Positions 1-11,299 of a stretch of 48,106 nucleotides of DNA are shown piece by piece (the stretch's first letter is position 1; every line of letters starts with the position of its first letter). Below the pieces are notes generated by a model, which ran no database searches, had not been told where the DNA came from, and worked only from the letters and a program-made list of their open reading frames with translations. The translations under genes were made by a program, and so were the position numbers. Source of the DNA: Neptuniibacter marinus (GTDB lineage Bacteria; Pseudomonadota; Gammaproteobacteria; Pseudomonadales; Balneatricaceae); contig NZ_LUTR01000026.1 of NCBI RefSeq assembly GCF_001597725.1, positions 1-48,106 on the forward strand, read 5' to 3'.

Positions 1-79
1 TAACTGGTGTGTGGTAACAACAGTTTACCAGTGGATCTCAGGCTTTTTCATTTACCATCCAAAACTATGGGACAGCAGT

Positions 80-100
80 GGGCATTCGCCTGTTTTTTTT
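80..100 (+). terminator. possible weak rho-independent terminator
   Basis: A short GGGC/GCCT stem (one G-T pair, loop ATTC) is followed by eight T residues on the plus strand. It would end a plus-strand transcript entering from beyond the left edge and so face hisD tail to tail. The stem is only four pairs, so this is tentative. The rest of 1-121 holds an imperfect inverted repeat (about 3-36) and no gene. Confidence 0.3.
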
Positions 101-121
101 ATTTATATAAGAGACAAGCGT

Positions 122-1429
122 TTAATCTTTAATTCGGTACTCAGCAGAACGAGCATGAGCGGTTAAACTTTCACCCCGAGCTAATACCGAAGCAACTTTC
201 CCCATCTCAGACGCCCCATCTTCTGAAAACATAATCAAAGATGAGCGTTTTTGAAAATCGTACACGCCTAAGGGAGAGGAGAAACGCGCAGTGCCTGAAG
301 TTGGTAGTACATGGTTAGGACCTGCACAGTAATCCCCAAGCGCTTCAGCGGTATAACGACCCATAAAAATCGCACCAGCGTGACGCACTTTAGGTAAAAG
401 GCTTTCAGGATCTTCTACCGATAGTTCCAAATGCTCTGGCGCTATCCGGTTGGCAACGTCCATAGCTTCATCTAAATCTTTCACTTTTATAAGCGCTGCA
501 CGTAGACGTAACGAGATTTCAATAATCTCTTTACGTTCCATCGTCGGCAACAGCTTATTAATGCTTTGTTCTACAGCATCAATAAAGTCAGCATCAGGCG
601 TCACTAAAATAGGTTGCGCATCCTCATCATGTTCAGCCTGAGAGAATAGATCCATAGCAACCCAGTCGGGATCCGTTTGACCATCACAAACCACAAGGAT
701 TTCAGAAGGCCCAGCAATCATATCGATGCCAACAGCACCAAAGACCGCACGTTTAGCTGTAGCAACAAAAATATTTCCTGGACCTACGATTTTATCCACT
801 TGAGGAATCGTATCAGTACCGTAAGCAAGTGCCGCCACAGCCTGCGCCCCACCTATACAGAACACACGATCAACGCCCGCTAAACAAGCCGCAGCCAAAA
901 CTAGCTCATTCACCACACCACCAGGTGTCGGCACAACCATGATGATCTCTTCTACACCGGCAACTTTTGCTGGCATCGCATTCATCAGTACAGATGAAGG
1001 ATAAGCTGCTTTACCACCTGGAACATAAAGCCCCACGCGATCAACAGGTGTAACTTTTTGACCCAGCATAGTGCCATCAGCTTCAGTATACTGCCAAGAC
1101 TCACCTTTTTGACGTTCATGATAAGTCTGAACTCTTTGCGCTGCCGTTTCTAAAGCTTTACGTTGATCTGCTGGCAATCCATCCAATGCTTTCTGTAAAC
1201 GCTCAGCGCTCATTTCAAGCTCAGCAATACTGCTAACCGAGGTACCATCAAAGCGGTTGGTATACTCTACAACAGCGCTATCACCTTCAGTACGAACACG
1301 ATGTAAAATTTCATTTACTATTTGATTAACTTTATCATCAGACACCGCTTCCCAAGCCAACAGCTTGTCCATCTGTTCGTTGAAGTCCGATTGGTTTGAA
1401 TCTAAACGCTTAATATTTACCTCACTCAT
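122..1429 (-). CDS. hisD: histidinol dehydrogenase
   Basis: Catalyses the last two steps of histidine synthesis, oxidising L-histidinol to L-histidine with two NAD+, in the cytoplasm. The 435-residue length is normal for the family. Visible signatures are GLYVPGG, the zinc-ligand segment QAEHDEDAQ, the AGPSEILV loop and the catalytic APEHLEL motif. The ATG overlaps the hisG stop in an ATGA junction, which indicates translational coupling. It is the last gene of the ibaG-murA-hisG-hisD run; hisC, which often follows in Pseudomonas-type gene order, does not start within the 121 bases left in the window. Confidence 0.97.
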   Translation of the reverse strand: MSEVNIKRLDSNQSDFNEQMDKLLAWEAVSDDKVNQIVNEILHRVRTEGDSAVVEYTNRFDGTSVSSIAELEMSAERLQKALDGLPADQRKALETAAQRVQTYHERQKGESWQYTEADGTMLGQKVTPVDRVGLYVPGGKAAYPSSVLMNAMPAKVAGVEEIIMVVPTPGGVVNELVLAAACLAGVDRVFCIGGAQAVAALAYGTDTIPQVDKIVGPGNIFVATAKRAVFGAVGIDMIAGPSEILVVCDGQTDPDWVAMDLFSQAEHDEDAQPILVTPDADFIDAVEQSINKLLPTMERKEIIEISLRLRAALIKVKDLDEAMDVANRIAPEHLELSVEDPESLLPKVRHAGAIFMGRYTAEALGDYCAGPNHVLPTSGTARFSSPLGVYDFQKRSSLIMFSEDGASEMGKVASVLARGESLTAHARSAEYRIKD

Positions 1430-2079
1430 TTAGTAACCTCCGCATCACGACGGTTAATAGCATCAGCTAGCTTATCTAAAATGGGTTGAATCTGACGATA
1501 CTTCATTTTCATAGACGGCTGACCAACGACTAAGCGAGAACTGATATCTGCAATCTCCTCCATTGGCTCTAAACCATTAGCACGAAGCGTATTGCCCGTA
1601 TCAACAATATCAACAATACGGTCAGCTAACCCCATTAATGGTGCGAGCTCCATAGCGCCGTAAAGCTTGATAATATCTACTTGTGCACCCTGTTTCGCAA
1701 AATAATCGCGGGTAACATTAACGAACTTACTAGCTACCTTCATACGACCTTCGACCGGCTGAGCATCTGTCGGACCAGCAACCATCAGTTTACATTTCGA
1801 TATTTTAAGATCTAAAGGTTCATAGAGACCTGCTGCACCATGTTCAAGCAGTACATCTTTACCTGCAATCCCCATATCTGCACCGCCATACTCAACATAA
1901 GTTGGGACATCCGTTGCGCGAATAACAACCAATTTTATGTTCTCATGGTTAGTATCAAAAATGAGTTTACGGCTGCTATGAATATCCTCAGCTGGAACAA
2001 TGTCAGCTTCTGCCAATAAGGGCAGTGTTTCTTTAAGGATACGTCCTTTAGACAGGGCAATCGTAAGTTGCTGCTTCAT
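1426..2079 (-). CDS. hisG: ATP phosphoribosyltransferase, short form
   Basis: First enzyme of histidine synthesis: joins ATP and PRPP to form phosphoribosyl-ATP. The N-terminal [14 protein letters not shown] and the PRPP-binding segment [15 protein letters not shown] are clear. At 217 residues it is the short form that lacks the C-terminal regulatory domain. In known systems this form needs the HisZ subunit for activity and histidine feedback; no hisZ is present in this window, so it should lie elsewhere. It sits 20 bases after murA and overlaps hisD by 4 bases, so it is almost certainly cotranscribed with both. Confidence 0.96.
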   Translation of the reverse strand: MKQQLTIALSKGRILKETLPLLAEADIVPAEDIHSSRKLIFDTNHENIKLVVIRATDVPTYVEYGGADMGIAGKDVLLEHGAAGLYEPLDLKISKCKLMVAGPTDAQPVEGRMKVASKFVNVTRDYFAKQGAQVDIIKLYGAMELAPLMGLADRIVDIVDTGNTLRANGLEPMEEIADISSRLVVGQPSMKMKYRQIQPILDKLADAINRRDAEVTK

Positions 2080-2099
2080 AGCTCTATTTATACCTGTAT

Positions 2100-3624
<1,525 letters not shown>

Positions 3625-3689
3625 TAAAAGCTCCTGATCGAATGCTACAGATAGAAAAAAATAAGGCGGAAATGATACCGGATCATGAT

Positions 3690-3716
3690 AAAAAAGGCGA
3701 TGCTAAGCATCGCCTT
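3690..3716 (-). terminator. rho-independent terminator after mlaB
   Basis: Ten-base arms AAGGCGATGC and GCATCGCCTT flank a three-base loop and, read on the minus strand, are followed by a run of T residues. It lies just past the mlaB stop and would end the mlaFEDCB transcript before ibaG. Confidence 0.85.
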
Positions 3717-3738
3717 AATTCAATACCTACAAGCTGTC

Positions 3739-4029
3739 TTAAATAAACTGCTTTTCCAACCCAACAAGCTCAGCAATACCCTTCATTTCTAAAGGAAGAT
3801 TAATCGCTTTCAATTGGATCTCTCGATCTTGCACATAACGCAAACAGCAAAACCAAAAAGAGAGTGCCGAGCTATCAACAGCGGTTACTTCAGAAAAGTC
3901 GATCTCAACAATACCTTTACAACCACTTAAGATATTCTCGGCTTTTTTACGGGCCTGCATAATGACTGGAAATCTAAACTCCCCTTCCAGACTAATCAAT
4001 TGTTCATTGATCTGCCTAACGTCTGTCAT
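3739..4029 (-). CDS. mlaB: STAS-domain subunit of the Mla transporter
   Basis: Small cytoplasmic STAS-domain protein (96 residues) that in the known MlaFEDB complex binds the MlaF ATPase and is needed for its assembly and activity. The central IDFSEVTAVDSSALSFW matches the STAS core, where the conserved Ser/Thr near the helix start would sit at VDSSAL. Its start overlaps the mlaC stop by one base. It is the last gene of the five-gene mla operon, followed by a strong terminator. Confidence 0.9.
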   Translation of the reverse strand: MTDVRQINEQLISLEGEFRFPVIMQARKKAENILSGCKGIVEIDFSEVTAVDSSALSFWFCCLRYVQDREIQLKAINLPLEMKGIAELVGLEKQFI

Positions 4030-4694
4030 TACGCGCTGTCCTTTCCTGGATCAACCTTGTCTTTCCAGGTAGAGATAACCAATCCTACATCACCCTTATT
4101 GCGCTCCATTAAGTCCGCAAATTGGTTTTTAAAGCTCAGGCGAATATTAATAGATCCATCAAGAATAGCATTGACCAGCCTCCAAGCACCCTCTTCTTTC
4201 TTCATGTAGTAAACCAAAGAGTACTTTGTACCATCTGCAGAAAACACATCTACAGTGACAATTTGTTTATTGTTATCTGGGCTCTTTTTACGCGGAGGCA
4301 CCATCTCGTACTTATCTATTTTGAAACCGACTAAAGCTTTTGCGTAAGTTTTCAACAAAGTCGTTTTAAAAACACTAGAAAATTCAATACGCTGTTCTTT
4401 TGAAGCACGGCGATAATATTTCCCCATCACCTGCTTCGAAATATAATCAAAATCAACAATCGGAGATAAAACTGTATCAATTTCAGCGACTAGCTGATCC
4501 TCTTGCCCCTCTTCGACAAGTTCTTCACGCTCTAATAACTTAAGAACATTCTGAGTCGCGGTCTGAATAACCCCACCCGCTTCATTATACGTATCGACCT
4601 CAGCTCGAACGGACATACTCAACAACGCAATAAAAGCAATTGCTAAAAACGTTCTCACTTGGCTCACCATTTGATAGAACATAGCCTTATTCAC
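4029..4694 (-). CDS. mlaC: periplasmic phospholipid-binding protein MlaC
   Basis: Shuttles phospholipid across the periplasm between the outer-membrane MlaA complex and the inner-membrane MlaFEDB complex. The 221-residue protein begins with a signal peptide with a hydrophobic core at about residues 15-28 and likely cleavage after VRA at residue 31. The body has family features such as the segment around FDYISKQVMGKYYRRAS and LVYYMKKEEGAWRLVNAILDG. It overlaps mlaD by 8 bases and mlaB by one base. In-frame ATG codons at residues 5 and 9 leave the exact start open. Confidence 0.95.
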   Translation of the reverse strand: MNKAMFYQMVSQVRTFLAIAFIALLSMSVRAEVDTYNEAGGVIQTATQNVLKLLEREELVEEGQEDQLVAEIDTVLSPIVDFDYISKQVMGKYYRRASKEQRIEFSSVFKTTLLKTYAKALVGFKIDKYEMVPPRKKSPDNNKQIVTVDVFSADGTKYSLVYYMKKEEGAWRLVNAILDGSINIRLSFKNQFADLMERNKGDVGLVISTWKDKVDPGKDSA

Positions 4695-5145
4695 TCACCT
4701 CATTAAATAGGAATTTTCCTATTAGTTCCTCAAGTACCAACGCCGATTGAGTATCCTCAATATAGGCGCCATCTTTAAGATTTTCATCTTCAGCCCCTAC
4801 TGAAATGCCTATATATTGCTCACCTAATAGGCCCGCAGTCAGAATTGAAGCCGAACTATCTACTGAAAGGAAATCTACATTGCCATGAATATTCATGGCG
4901 ACACGCGCCATCAACATATCACGATCTAATGTAATATCTGCCACTTCGCCTATTGCCACACCTGACATAGTCACTTTTGCACGCGGCGTTAAACCACCAA
5001 TATTTTCAAAACGAGCATAGACAGTGTAAGTGTTGTCAGAATTAGACAGGTTTAAACCACTTACGTTCAATGCAAGCCCAACTAAAGCAACGACGCCGGC
5101 CAAAACAAAGGCACCTACGCTGATCTCCAAGATCCGCATACGCAT
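4687..5145 (-). CDS. mlaD: MCE-domain substrate-binding subunit MlaD
   Basis: Inner-membrane-anchored, periplasmic MCE-domain protein that forms the hexameric ring holding phospholipid on the MlaFEDB transporter. It has one N-terminal membrane helix and an MCE core (GGLTPRAKVTMSGVAIGEV and the LLGEQYIGI strand). I chose the ATG at 5145, giving 152 residues beginning MRMRILE. A GGAG ribosome site lies 9-13 bases upstream, family members start the same way, and the longer reading frame would need a TTG. It abuts the mlaE stop and overlaps mlaC. Confidence 0.95.
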   Translation of the reverse strand: MRMRILEISVGAFVLAGVVALVGLALNVSGLNLSNSDNTYTVYARFENIGGLTPRAKVTMSGVAIGEVADITLDRDMLMARVAMNIHGNVDFLSVDSSASILTAGLLGEQYIGISVGAEDENLKDGAYIEDTQSALVLEELIGKFLFNEVSE

Positions 5146-5146
5146 A

Positions 5147-5926
5147 TTAAAGCTCTCCAAACATTACAGCAGTAAGAATAAAATCTAGCCCAAGCACCGC
5201 CAACGATGCATAGACCACAGTTTTTGTTGTTGCCTGACTAATCCCTTCCGAAGTCGGCATACAATCATAGCCTTGGAACACAGCGATCCAAGTAACAACG
5301 AAGCCAAAGACAACGGCCTTTATAAGACCATTCAAGACATCATCATAAAAATCAACTGAGTTCTGCATGTTAGCCCAAAATGAGCCATCATATATACCCA
5401 GCCATTCAACACCAACTATCGCACCGCCATAAACACCGACAAGGGCAAATATAGCGGATAAAATAGGTAAGCATACAAACCCTGCCCAAAACCTTGGTGC
5501 CACAATCCGTCTTAAGGGATCAACACCAATCATTTCTAAACTTGATAACTGCTCAGTCGCTTTCATTAGGCCAATTTCAGCCGTCAAAGCAGATCCTGCT
5601 CGCCCAGCAAACAATAACGCAGTTACAACTGGCGCAAGCTCTCTAACCAAACTCAGCGCAACCATCTGTCCAACCGCTTGCTCAGAGCCATAGTCAACTA
5701 AAATTGTATAGCCTTGTAAACCAAGCACCATACCAATAAACAAACCTGATACCACAATAATAATTAGTGATAACACACCCACAAAATAAACTTGTTTCAC
5801 AAACAGTGGAAACATAATTACCGGCTGGGGCTTAGCGACAAGAGATTGAAACAACATCATCCCTGCTCGGCCAAAAGCGGCTAATTTACTTAGTGCAGCG
5901 TGACCTAATAACGCTAATTGATTCAT
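5147..5926 (-). CDS. mlaE: MlaE phospholipid ABC permease
   Basis: Polytopic inner-membrane permease (259 residues) of the Mla complex, with several hydrophobic helices. The conserved cytoplasmic coupling segment [20 protein letters not shown] and [15 protein letters not shown] mark the MlaE/DUF140 family. Its ATG overlaps the mlaF stop by one base (TAATG). Together with MlaF, MlaD and MlaB it moves phospholipid between the inner membrane and MlaC, keeping outer-membrane lipid asymmetry. Confidence 0.96.
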   Translation of the reverse strand: MNQLALLGHAALSKLAAFGRAGMMLFQSLVAKPQPVIMFPLFVKQVYFVGVLSLIIIVVSGLFIGMVLGLQGYTILVDYGSEQAVGQMVALSLVRELAPVVTALLFAGRAGSALTAEIGLMKATEQLSSLEMIGVDPLRRIVAPRFWAGFVCLPILSAIFALVGVYGGAIVGVEWLGIYDGSFWANMQNSVDFYDDVLNGLIKAVVFGFVVTWIAVFQGYDCMPTSEGISQATTKTVVYASLAVLGLDFILTAVMFGEL

Positions 5927-6738
5927 TATCCCTGACCTCTTAACAGATCGGTTTCATAATCACCCGCAGGATAATGAAACGGTACAGGCCCGTCAGGTAA
6001 TCCATGCATAAACTGTTTAACCTGCGGCGAATCATCTTGACGCAATTCTTCCGGTGTACCTGAAGCGATCACCTTAGAGTCCGCAATAATATGGATGTAA
6101 TCAGCAATACCTAAAGTTTCCTGAATATCATGGGAAACTATAATACTCGTATGCCCTAAGGAGTTATTTAAACGGCGAATAAGATTAACCAAGACACCCA
6201 TTGCGATAGGATCCTGACCAGTAAAAGGCTCATCATACATAACAATATCAGGATCGAGTGCGATAGCTCTAGCCAACGCAACTCGACGGGCCATACCACC
6301 AGATAGTTCACTAGGCATAAGGTTATGCGCACCCCTTAAGCCAACAGCCTGAAGTTTCATTAATACGATATCGCGAATCATATCATCGCTTAAATCTGTA
6401 TGGACGCGTATAGGGAATGCAACATTTTCAAATACACTTATATCAGTAAATAAAGCACCACTTTGAAAGAGCATACCCATACGCTCACGTACCGAAAAAA
6501 GATCGCTACGGTTGAGTTCTGGAATATTTTCATCATCAACCAATATAGAACCTGTATCAGGTTTCAACTGACCGCCAATTAATCTAAGCAGTGTTGTTTT
6601 ACCTGTTCCTGACGGCCCCATTATTCCGGTAATTTTGCCACGCGGAATTTTAATATCGACCTCATTATAAATGGATCGATCACCACGAGAAAAACTCAGC
6701 TTTTGGATATCGATGACGACATCATCAAATTCGTTCAT
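5926..6738 (-). CDS. mlaF: MlaF phospholipid ABC ATPase
   Basis: Cytoplasmic ATPase of the Mla transporter, 270 residues. The Walker [10 protein letters not shown], signature [14 protein letters not shown] and Walker B IVMYDEPF followed by GQDP are intact. The C-terminal tail of about 35 residues past the core matches the MlaF-specific extension that contacts the neighbouring subunit. It is the first gene of the mla operon. The 216-base gap upstream is shared with the divergent yrbG-like gene and must hold both promoters; a TATAGT-like -10 for mlaF is visible but I found no convincing -35. Confidence 0.97.
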   Translation of the reverse strand: MNEFDDVVIDIQKLSFSRGDRSIYNEVDIKIPRGKITGIMGPSGTGKTTLLRLIGGQLKPDTGSILVDDENIPELNRSDLFSVRERMGMLFQSGALFTDISVFENVAFPIRVHTDLSDDMIRDIVLMKLQAVGLRGAHNLMPSELSGGMARRVALARAIALDPDIVMYDEPFTGQDPIAMGVLVNLIRRLNNSLGHTSIIVSHDIQETLGIADYIHIIADSKVIASGTPEELRQDDSPQVKQFMHGLPDGPVPFHYPAGDYETDLLRGQG

Positions 6739-6954
6739 AAGATTCCGTTATAACTTTGAAAGGAACATTTCTATAGCTCCATTCAGACTTTGTTAACGTC
6801 CCTTTATCTAGTGCGTACCCTAAAGGGCTGGCAACTATACCATTTCGTTCTAAAAACGGGAATATTTTCAAACATGATGCTCTGTATTGATTTAAACAAA
6901 GATAGCATTCTGTTTTAATACCCCTCTTCAATTCTACTGGAACAACTTCTATCT

Positions 6955-7911
6955 ATGTTATATCCAATTTTGGCACTCATCTCTGGACTTATTCTATTGG
7001 TATGGAGTGCAGATAGATTCGTTATAGGGGCCGCCGCCACAGCAAAAAATTTCGGCATGTCCACAATGCTGATTGGCTTAACTATCGTATCTTTTGGCAC
7101 ATCTGCACCCGAAATACTCGTATCTTTTATGGCCTCCACATCTGGGGCAGGCGACCTAGCTATTGGTAATGCACTGGGATCCAACATTGCTAATATTGCA
7201 TTGGTACTAGGCATCACCGCACTCATCGCACCCTTACCAGTAAAATCGGGCGTACTAAAAAAAGAACTTCCTTTACTTTTAGGGGTGACCATTTTAGCAG
7301 GAGTCCTATTATTCGATCTCCATCTAGGACAATTAGATGGCATTATTCTATTAATTGCTTTAGCTGTATGCCTTTATCTTTTCAGTCGTTTCCAGAAAAG
7401 CATGCCTAAAGATGCTTTAGTCGAAGAAGAGGAAGAACTTCCATCCTTAGAAAACCGAAAAGCTATTTTTTGGTTAATCGTTGGCTTAGTGATCCTTGCC
7501 TGCAGTTCAAAACTATTAGTTTGGGGAGCCAGTGAAATCGCTTACTCTTTGGGTGTAAGCAAATTAGTTGTCGGCCTAACCATTGTAGCTATAGGAACAA
7601 GCCTGCCTGAATTAGCAGCCTCGGTGGCGAGCGCGTTAAAGAACCACCACGATATAGCTATAGGCAATATTGTAGGTTCAAATATATTTAACTTAGTAGC
7701 CGTTATGGCTATACCTGGGCTTATCGCCCCTATAGGGATGGCCGAGATTGTTTTTCAGCGAGACTATGTTGCAATGCTAGGCTTAACTTTCTTACTTCTA
7801 GCCTTCGCATTATGGCAAAAGCCTCCATCCATTAATCGCTTCGAAGGGGCGATTCTGGCCTCTGTCTATGCAGGCTATCTTATCCTGCTATACACTATGA
7901 CCGTTTCTTAA
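6955..7911 (+). CDS. CaCA family Na+/Ca2+ exchanger, YrbG-like
   Basis: Inner-membrane calcium/sodium antiporter of the YrbG type, 318 residues with about ten hydrophobic segments in two inverted halves. The alpha repeats are clear: SFGTSAPEILVS with GNALGSNIANI in the first half, and AIGTSLPELAAS with GNIVGSNIFNL in the second. The acidic residue in each TS-PE motif is the expected ion ligand. The variable loop in the middle (about residues 145-160) is acidic. It is divergent from mlaF and directly precedes kdsD, as yrbG does in E. coli. Confidence 0.93.
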   Translation: MLYPILALISGLILLVWSADRFVIGAAATAKNFGMSTMLIGLTIVSFGTSAPEILVSFMASTSGAGDLAIGNALGSNIANIALVLGITALIAPLPVKSGVLKKELPLLLGVTILAGVLLFDLHLGQLDGIILLIALAVCLYLFSRFQKSMPKDALVEEEEELPSLENRKAIFWLIVGLVILACSSKLLVWGASEIAYSLGVSKLVVGLTIVAIGTSLPELAASVASALKNHHDIAIGNIVGSNIFNLVAVMAIPGLIAPIGMAEIVFQRDYVAMLGLTFLLLAFALWQKPPSINRFEGAILASVYAGYLILLYTMTVS

Positions 7912-7930
7912 GATAAAGTTGATCACAAAA

Positions 7931-8902
7931 ATGAGCACACCTGACTTTTTACATTCAGCTAAACGAACTATTACGCTAGAAGCCGCCGCTGTGGCCGATT
8001 TACTAAAATATCTCGACCACAATTTTGTTCATGCCTGCCAATTGATGCTTAATTGTACAGGCCGGATCATTGTTACCGGTATGGGAAAGTCAGGTCATAT
8101 TGGCAAAAAAATCGCAGCGACTTTGGCCAGTACAGGTACTCCCGCATTTTTCGTTCACCCAGGGGAAGCGAGCCACGGCGATTTAGGCATGATCACCGCC
8201 GATGACGTGGTAATTGCCCTATCAAACTCGGGTGAAACAGCAGAAGTCATTACAATCATTCCTCTACTCAAAAGAATGAATACACCTTTTATCAGCATAA
8301 CGGCCAACAAAGAATCCACTTTATCTCAAACCTCTGCTGCTAACCTCCACATCGGCGTAGAGGAGGAAGCCTGCCCCCTTGGCCTTGCACCGACCTCAAG
8401 CACAACCGCACAATTAGTACTAGGTGATGCCCTCGCTATAGCACTACTTGAAGCAAAAGGTTTTAGCGCCGAAGATTTTGCATTTTCACACCCAGGCGGG
8501 ACTCTAGGCAGGCGATTACTCCTTAAAGTTAGCGATATTATGCATTCAGGCGAAGCCACCCCTTGCGTAACCAGCGGAACATTATTAAAAGAAGCGCTTT
8601 TAGAAGTAACCCATAAGCGTTTAGGTATGACTGCCGTAGTTGATGACAACAAGCAGCTTATTGGCATATTTACCGATGGTGACTTACGACGCTCGCTTGA
8701 TGACGATGTAGATCTCCACAAAACCGTCATTGATGATGTAATGACACCAAACGGTACAACAGTAACTGCTGAAATGCTTGCAGCAGAATGCTTACAAATT
8801 ATGGAAACAAAAAAAATCAATGCACTGATCGTTACCAATGAAACGAATCAGCCTATAGGCGCTCTCAATATGCACGACCTATTAAAAGCGGGAGTTATTT
8901 AG
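7931..8902 (+). CDS. kdsD: D-arabinose 5-phosphate isomerase
   Basis: Converts ribulose 5-phosphate to arabinose 5-phosphate, the first step of KDO synthesis for LPS. An N-terminal SIS domain (GMGKSGHIGKKIAATLAS, then LSNSGETAEV) is followed by a CBS pair in the C-terminal third. I start at the ATG at 7931 (STPDFLH after Met). An upstream in-frame TTG at 7919 would add four residues, but the family start favours the ATG. The stop overlaps the kdsC GTG by one base (TAGTG), so the two are translationally coupled. Confidence 0.95.
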   Translation: MSTPDFLHSAKRTITLEAAAVADLLKYLDHNFVHACQLMLNCTGRIIVTGMGKSGHIGKKIAATLASTGTPAFFVHPGEASHGDLGMITADDVVIALSNSGETAEVITIIPLLKRMNTPFISITANKESTLSQTSAANLHIGVEEEACPLGLAPTSSTTAQLVLGDALAIALLEAKGFSAEDFAFSHPGGTLGRRLLLKVSDIMHSGEATPCVTSGTLLKEALLEVTHKRLGMTAVVDDNKQLIGIFTDGDLRRSLDDDVDLHKTVIDDVMTPNGTTVTAEMLAAECLQIMETKKINALIVTNETNQPIGALNMHDLLKAGVI

Positions 8903-9426
8903 TGTCAGAGTCTTCATTGCAGCAATTAAAAAACATCACCCTTGCGGTATTTGATGTCGATGGAATACTTACCAGCGGCCAGCTGCTATTTTTAGCGGAC
9001 GGCCAAGAAGTCAAACAGTTCAACACCTTAGACGGGTTGGGTATTAAGCTACTAATGCAAGCGGGTATCGAGACCGCCATTATTACCGGCCGGCGCTCGC
9101 CCCAAGTTGAATTACGCAGCCAATCCTTAGGTATCAACTACCTTAAACAGGGCCGCGAAGACAAACTGGTTGCTCTCAACGAGATATGGGATAAAACAGC
9201 CCACAACGCATCAACCACCGCTTACATAGGTGATGACTTCCCTGATCTTTCAGCCATTATCCAATGCGCCTTTGGTGCGACTGTTCCTAATGGCCACACT
9301 TTCGTTAAAAAACACGCAGACTGGTGTACATCCCGTCAGGGTGGCGAAGGCGCTGGACGTGAATTTTGCGAGTATATACTTGAAGCACAAGGGAAATTGG
9401 ATCAACTCAAACAGATGTATTTATAA
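8902..9426 (+). CDS. kdsC: KDO-8-phosphate phosphatase
   Basis: HAD-superfamily phosphatase that releases KDO from KDO-8-phosphate. The 174-residue length fits the tetrameric C0-type HAD enzymes. Motif I is FDVDGILTSG with both catalytic aspartates, motif II is IITGRRS, and motif IV is YIGDDFPDL. Translation starts at a GTG overlapping the kdsD stop, and the stop abuts the lptC ATG directly. It belongs to the kdsD-kdsC-lptC-lptA-lptB operon, which joins KDO supply to LPS export. Confidence 0.96.
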   Translation: MSESSLQQLKNITLAVFDVDGILTSGQLLFLADGQEVKQFNTLDGLGIKLLMQAGIETAIITGRRSPQVELRSQSLGINYLKQGREDKLVALNEIWDKTAHNASTTAYIGDDFPDLSAIIQCAFGATVPNGHTFVKKHADWCTSRQGGEGAGREFCEYILEAQGKLDQLKQMYL

Positions 9427-9999
9427 ATGCTAGATCTCAGCAATAAGATAAGAGTGGCACTCGCCGCTATTATTTTAATACCTGTACTACTTTATTGGGG
9501 CTTTGCATCCTCCCCCAATGAAGGCGCACGTACAAACAGTTCGCTGCTAAACGGAATAGATTACTTTGTCGAAGAAGCAACCATCAAAGAGTGGAATAAC
9601 GAAGGCAAAATTTCAAGAGTGTTAAATACAGCCAAGCTAGAGCATTACCCTAATCTGAGCCTAAGTACACTAGATCATCCTGAGAGTCTTAGTGTTAGAA
9701 ATGATGGTTCCAAAGTTAAACTTACATCAGACACAGGCACGGTTTTAGATGATAATAATCAAACAAACCTTGCAGGAAATGTCATAGTTAATGATAATCC
9801 TGATTCTATATCAGCAACCATACTTAACACTGAGCAACTTACAATCTATCCTGATAAAGATTATGCAGAAACTGATGAGCCCGTTAAGATCACATCACAA
9901 CAAAGCATACTTGAAGGCGTAGGTATGGATATTGACTTCAATAATCGAGTTCTTAACTTACACTCCAGGGTAGAAGGGACCCATGACAATGCTAAATAA
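9427..9999 (+). CDS. lptC: LPS export protein LptC
   Basis: Bitopic inner-membrane protein (190 residues) that hands LPS from the LptBFG transporter to LptA. One N-terminal membrane helix (about residues 9-27) is followed by a periplasmic OstA-like beta-jellyroll with recognisable segments such as KLTSDTGTVLDDNNQTNLAGNV and a late VKITSQQSILEGVGMDID, here given in part. It begins immediately after the kdsC stop and overlaps lptA by 17 bases. Confidence 0.92.
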   Translation: MLDLSNKIRVALAAIILIPVLLYWGFASSPNEGARTNSSLLNGIDYFVEEATIKEWNNEGKISRVLNTAKLEHYPNLSLSTLDHPESLSVRNDGSKVKLTSDTGTVLDDNNQTNLAGNVIVNDNPDSISATILNTEQLTIYPDKDYAETDEPVKITSQQSILEGVGMDIDFNNRVLNLHSRVEGTHDNAK

Positions 10000-10513
10000 G
10001 CTCTATAATCTAGCCTTCATTTTTTTGGCTTTTGCAGTGTCGAATGCTTATGCCCTTCCTGACGACCAAGAACAGCCGATTTACATTACGGCAGATACTG
10101 CGCAAATTGATGACAAAACAGGCATCACCACTTACAAAGGCAACGTCATTATTAAACAAGGATCACTCCTCATTGAAGGAGAGCACGTTGATATGTATCG
10201 TGGTGAAGATGGAGTTGAAAAACTCATTACCAAAGGAAGTCCTGCACATTTCAGACAACTTCCTAGGAAAGGCGACCCATACAGCGACGCTTGGGGCAAG
10301 CACTTACTTTATCAGGTAGATGATCAAAAACTCACTATTACCGAAGAGGCCAAGGTTGTCCAAGCAGAAGACACTTTTACTGGAAACAAGATCGTTTATG
10401 ATCTAGACAAGTCGATTGTGAACGCATTCGGTGGTGCAAGCAAAGACGAAACTGGTGAACCGGGACGTGTAAATATGGTTATTCAACCTAAAAAGAAAAA
10501 TAAGGCCAACTAA
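9983..10513 (+). CDS. lptA: LPS transport periplasmic protein LptA
   Basis: Periplasmic bridge protein that polymerises head to tail between LptC and LptD to carry LPS to the outer membrane. 176 residues, with a signal peptide likely cleaved after AYA at residue 24. The OstA core is visible: [20 protein letters not shown], then [20 protein letters not shown]. The ATG at 9983 has an AAGGG site just upstream; a second ATG two codons on is possible. It overlaps lptC and is followed four bases later by lptB. Confidence 0.95.
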   Translation: MTMLNKLYNLAFIFLAFAVSNAYALPDDQEQPIYITADTAQIDDKTGITTYKGNVIIKQGSLLIEGEHVDMYRGEDGVEKLITKGSPAHFRQLPRKGDPYSDAWGKHLLYQVDDQKLTITEEAKVVQAEDTFTGNKIVYDLDKSIVNAFGGASKDETGEPGRVNMVIQPKKKNKAN

Positions 10514-10517
10514 CCCT

Positions 10518-11243
10518 ATGAGCTTATTAGAGGCCAAAAATCTTGCCAAGCGTTACAAAGGCAGGGAAGTTGTCAAGGACGTTTCACTAGAGATCAAAAA
10601 TGGTGAGATCGTTGGCCTTCTAGGCCCCAACGGTGCAGGAAAAACGACCTGTTTTTACATGATTGTTGGTCTTGTGCAGGCCGATAATGGCGCCGTTAAA
10701 ATCAAAGGACAAGACATTAGCGCACTACCTATGCACGGCCGTGCTCAACAAGGTATTGGCTACCTTCCCCAAGAAGCATCTATATTTAGAAAACTGTCTG
10801 TGAAGGACAATCTACTTGCGATTTTAGAAACAAGAAAAGACTTAGATAAACACGCTGCCCAGTTAAAAATGGAAGAGTTGCTTGAAGAATTCCATATCAC
10901 ACACATAAAAGACAGTATGGGCATGAGTCTTTCTGGTGGAGAACGTAGACGTGTAGAAATTGCACGGGCATTAGCAACCGAACCCGAATTTATTCTATTA
11001 GATGAACCTTTTGCAGGTGTTGATCCTATCTCAGTGAATGATATAAAGCAGACCATTCGCCATCTTCAATCAAGGGGCATTGGTATATTAATTACTGATC
11101 ATAATGTGAGAGAAACCTTAGATATATGCGAAACAGCTTATATTGTTAGTGAAGGTACAATCCTTGCTAACGGCTCACCAGCCGATATTATGGCAAACGA
11201 AGCAGTAAGAAATGCTTATCTGGGCGACCAGTTCACACTTTAA
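10518..11243 (+). CDS. lptB: LPS export ABC transporter ATPase LptB
   Basis: Cytoplasmic ATPase that powers LPS extraction with LptF and LptG. 241 residues. Walker A is [14 protein letters not shown], the signature is [14 protein letters not shown], and Walker B is [13 protein letters not shown] with a downstream [13 protein letters not shown] switch histidine. It follows lptA by four bases and precedes rpoN by about 55 bases, the standard gammaproteobacterial arrangement. Confidence 0.98.
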   Translation: MSLLEAKNLAKRYKGREVVKDVSLEIKNGEIVGLLGPNGAGKTTCFYMIVGLVQADNGAVKIKGQDISALPMHGRAQQGIGYLPQEASIFRKLSVKDNLLAILETRKDLDKHAAQLKMEELLEEFHITHIKDSMGMSLSGGERRRVEIARALATEPEFILLDEPFAGVDPISVNDIKQTIRHLQSRGIGILITDHNVRETLDICETAYIVSEGTILANGSPADIMANEAVRNAYLGDQFTL

Positions 11244-11299
11244 GCATATACTTAGCTATAAATGAATTATGTAGTTTCAGGAGTTTGTCCCTTAGTATT

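Noticed and set aside
3-36. Imperfect inverted repeat at the left edge
   Set aside because: The arms are interrupted, no T-run follows, and the sequence to the left is unknown, so no function can be assigned.
6725-6931. 68-codon minus-strand ORF overlapping the start of mlaF
   Set aside because: It begins with TTG, has no ribosome site, matches no family I know and occupies the divergent promoter region between mlaF and the exchanger gene.
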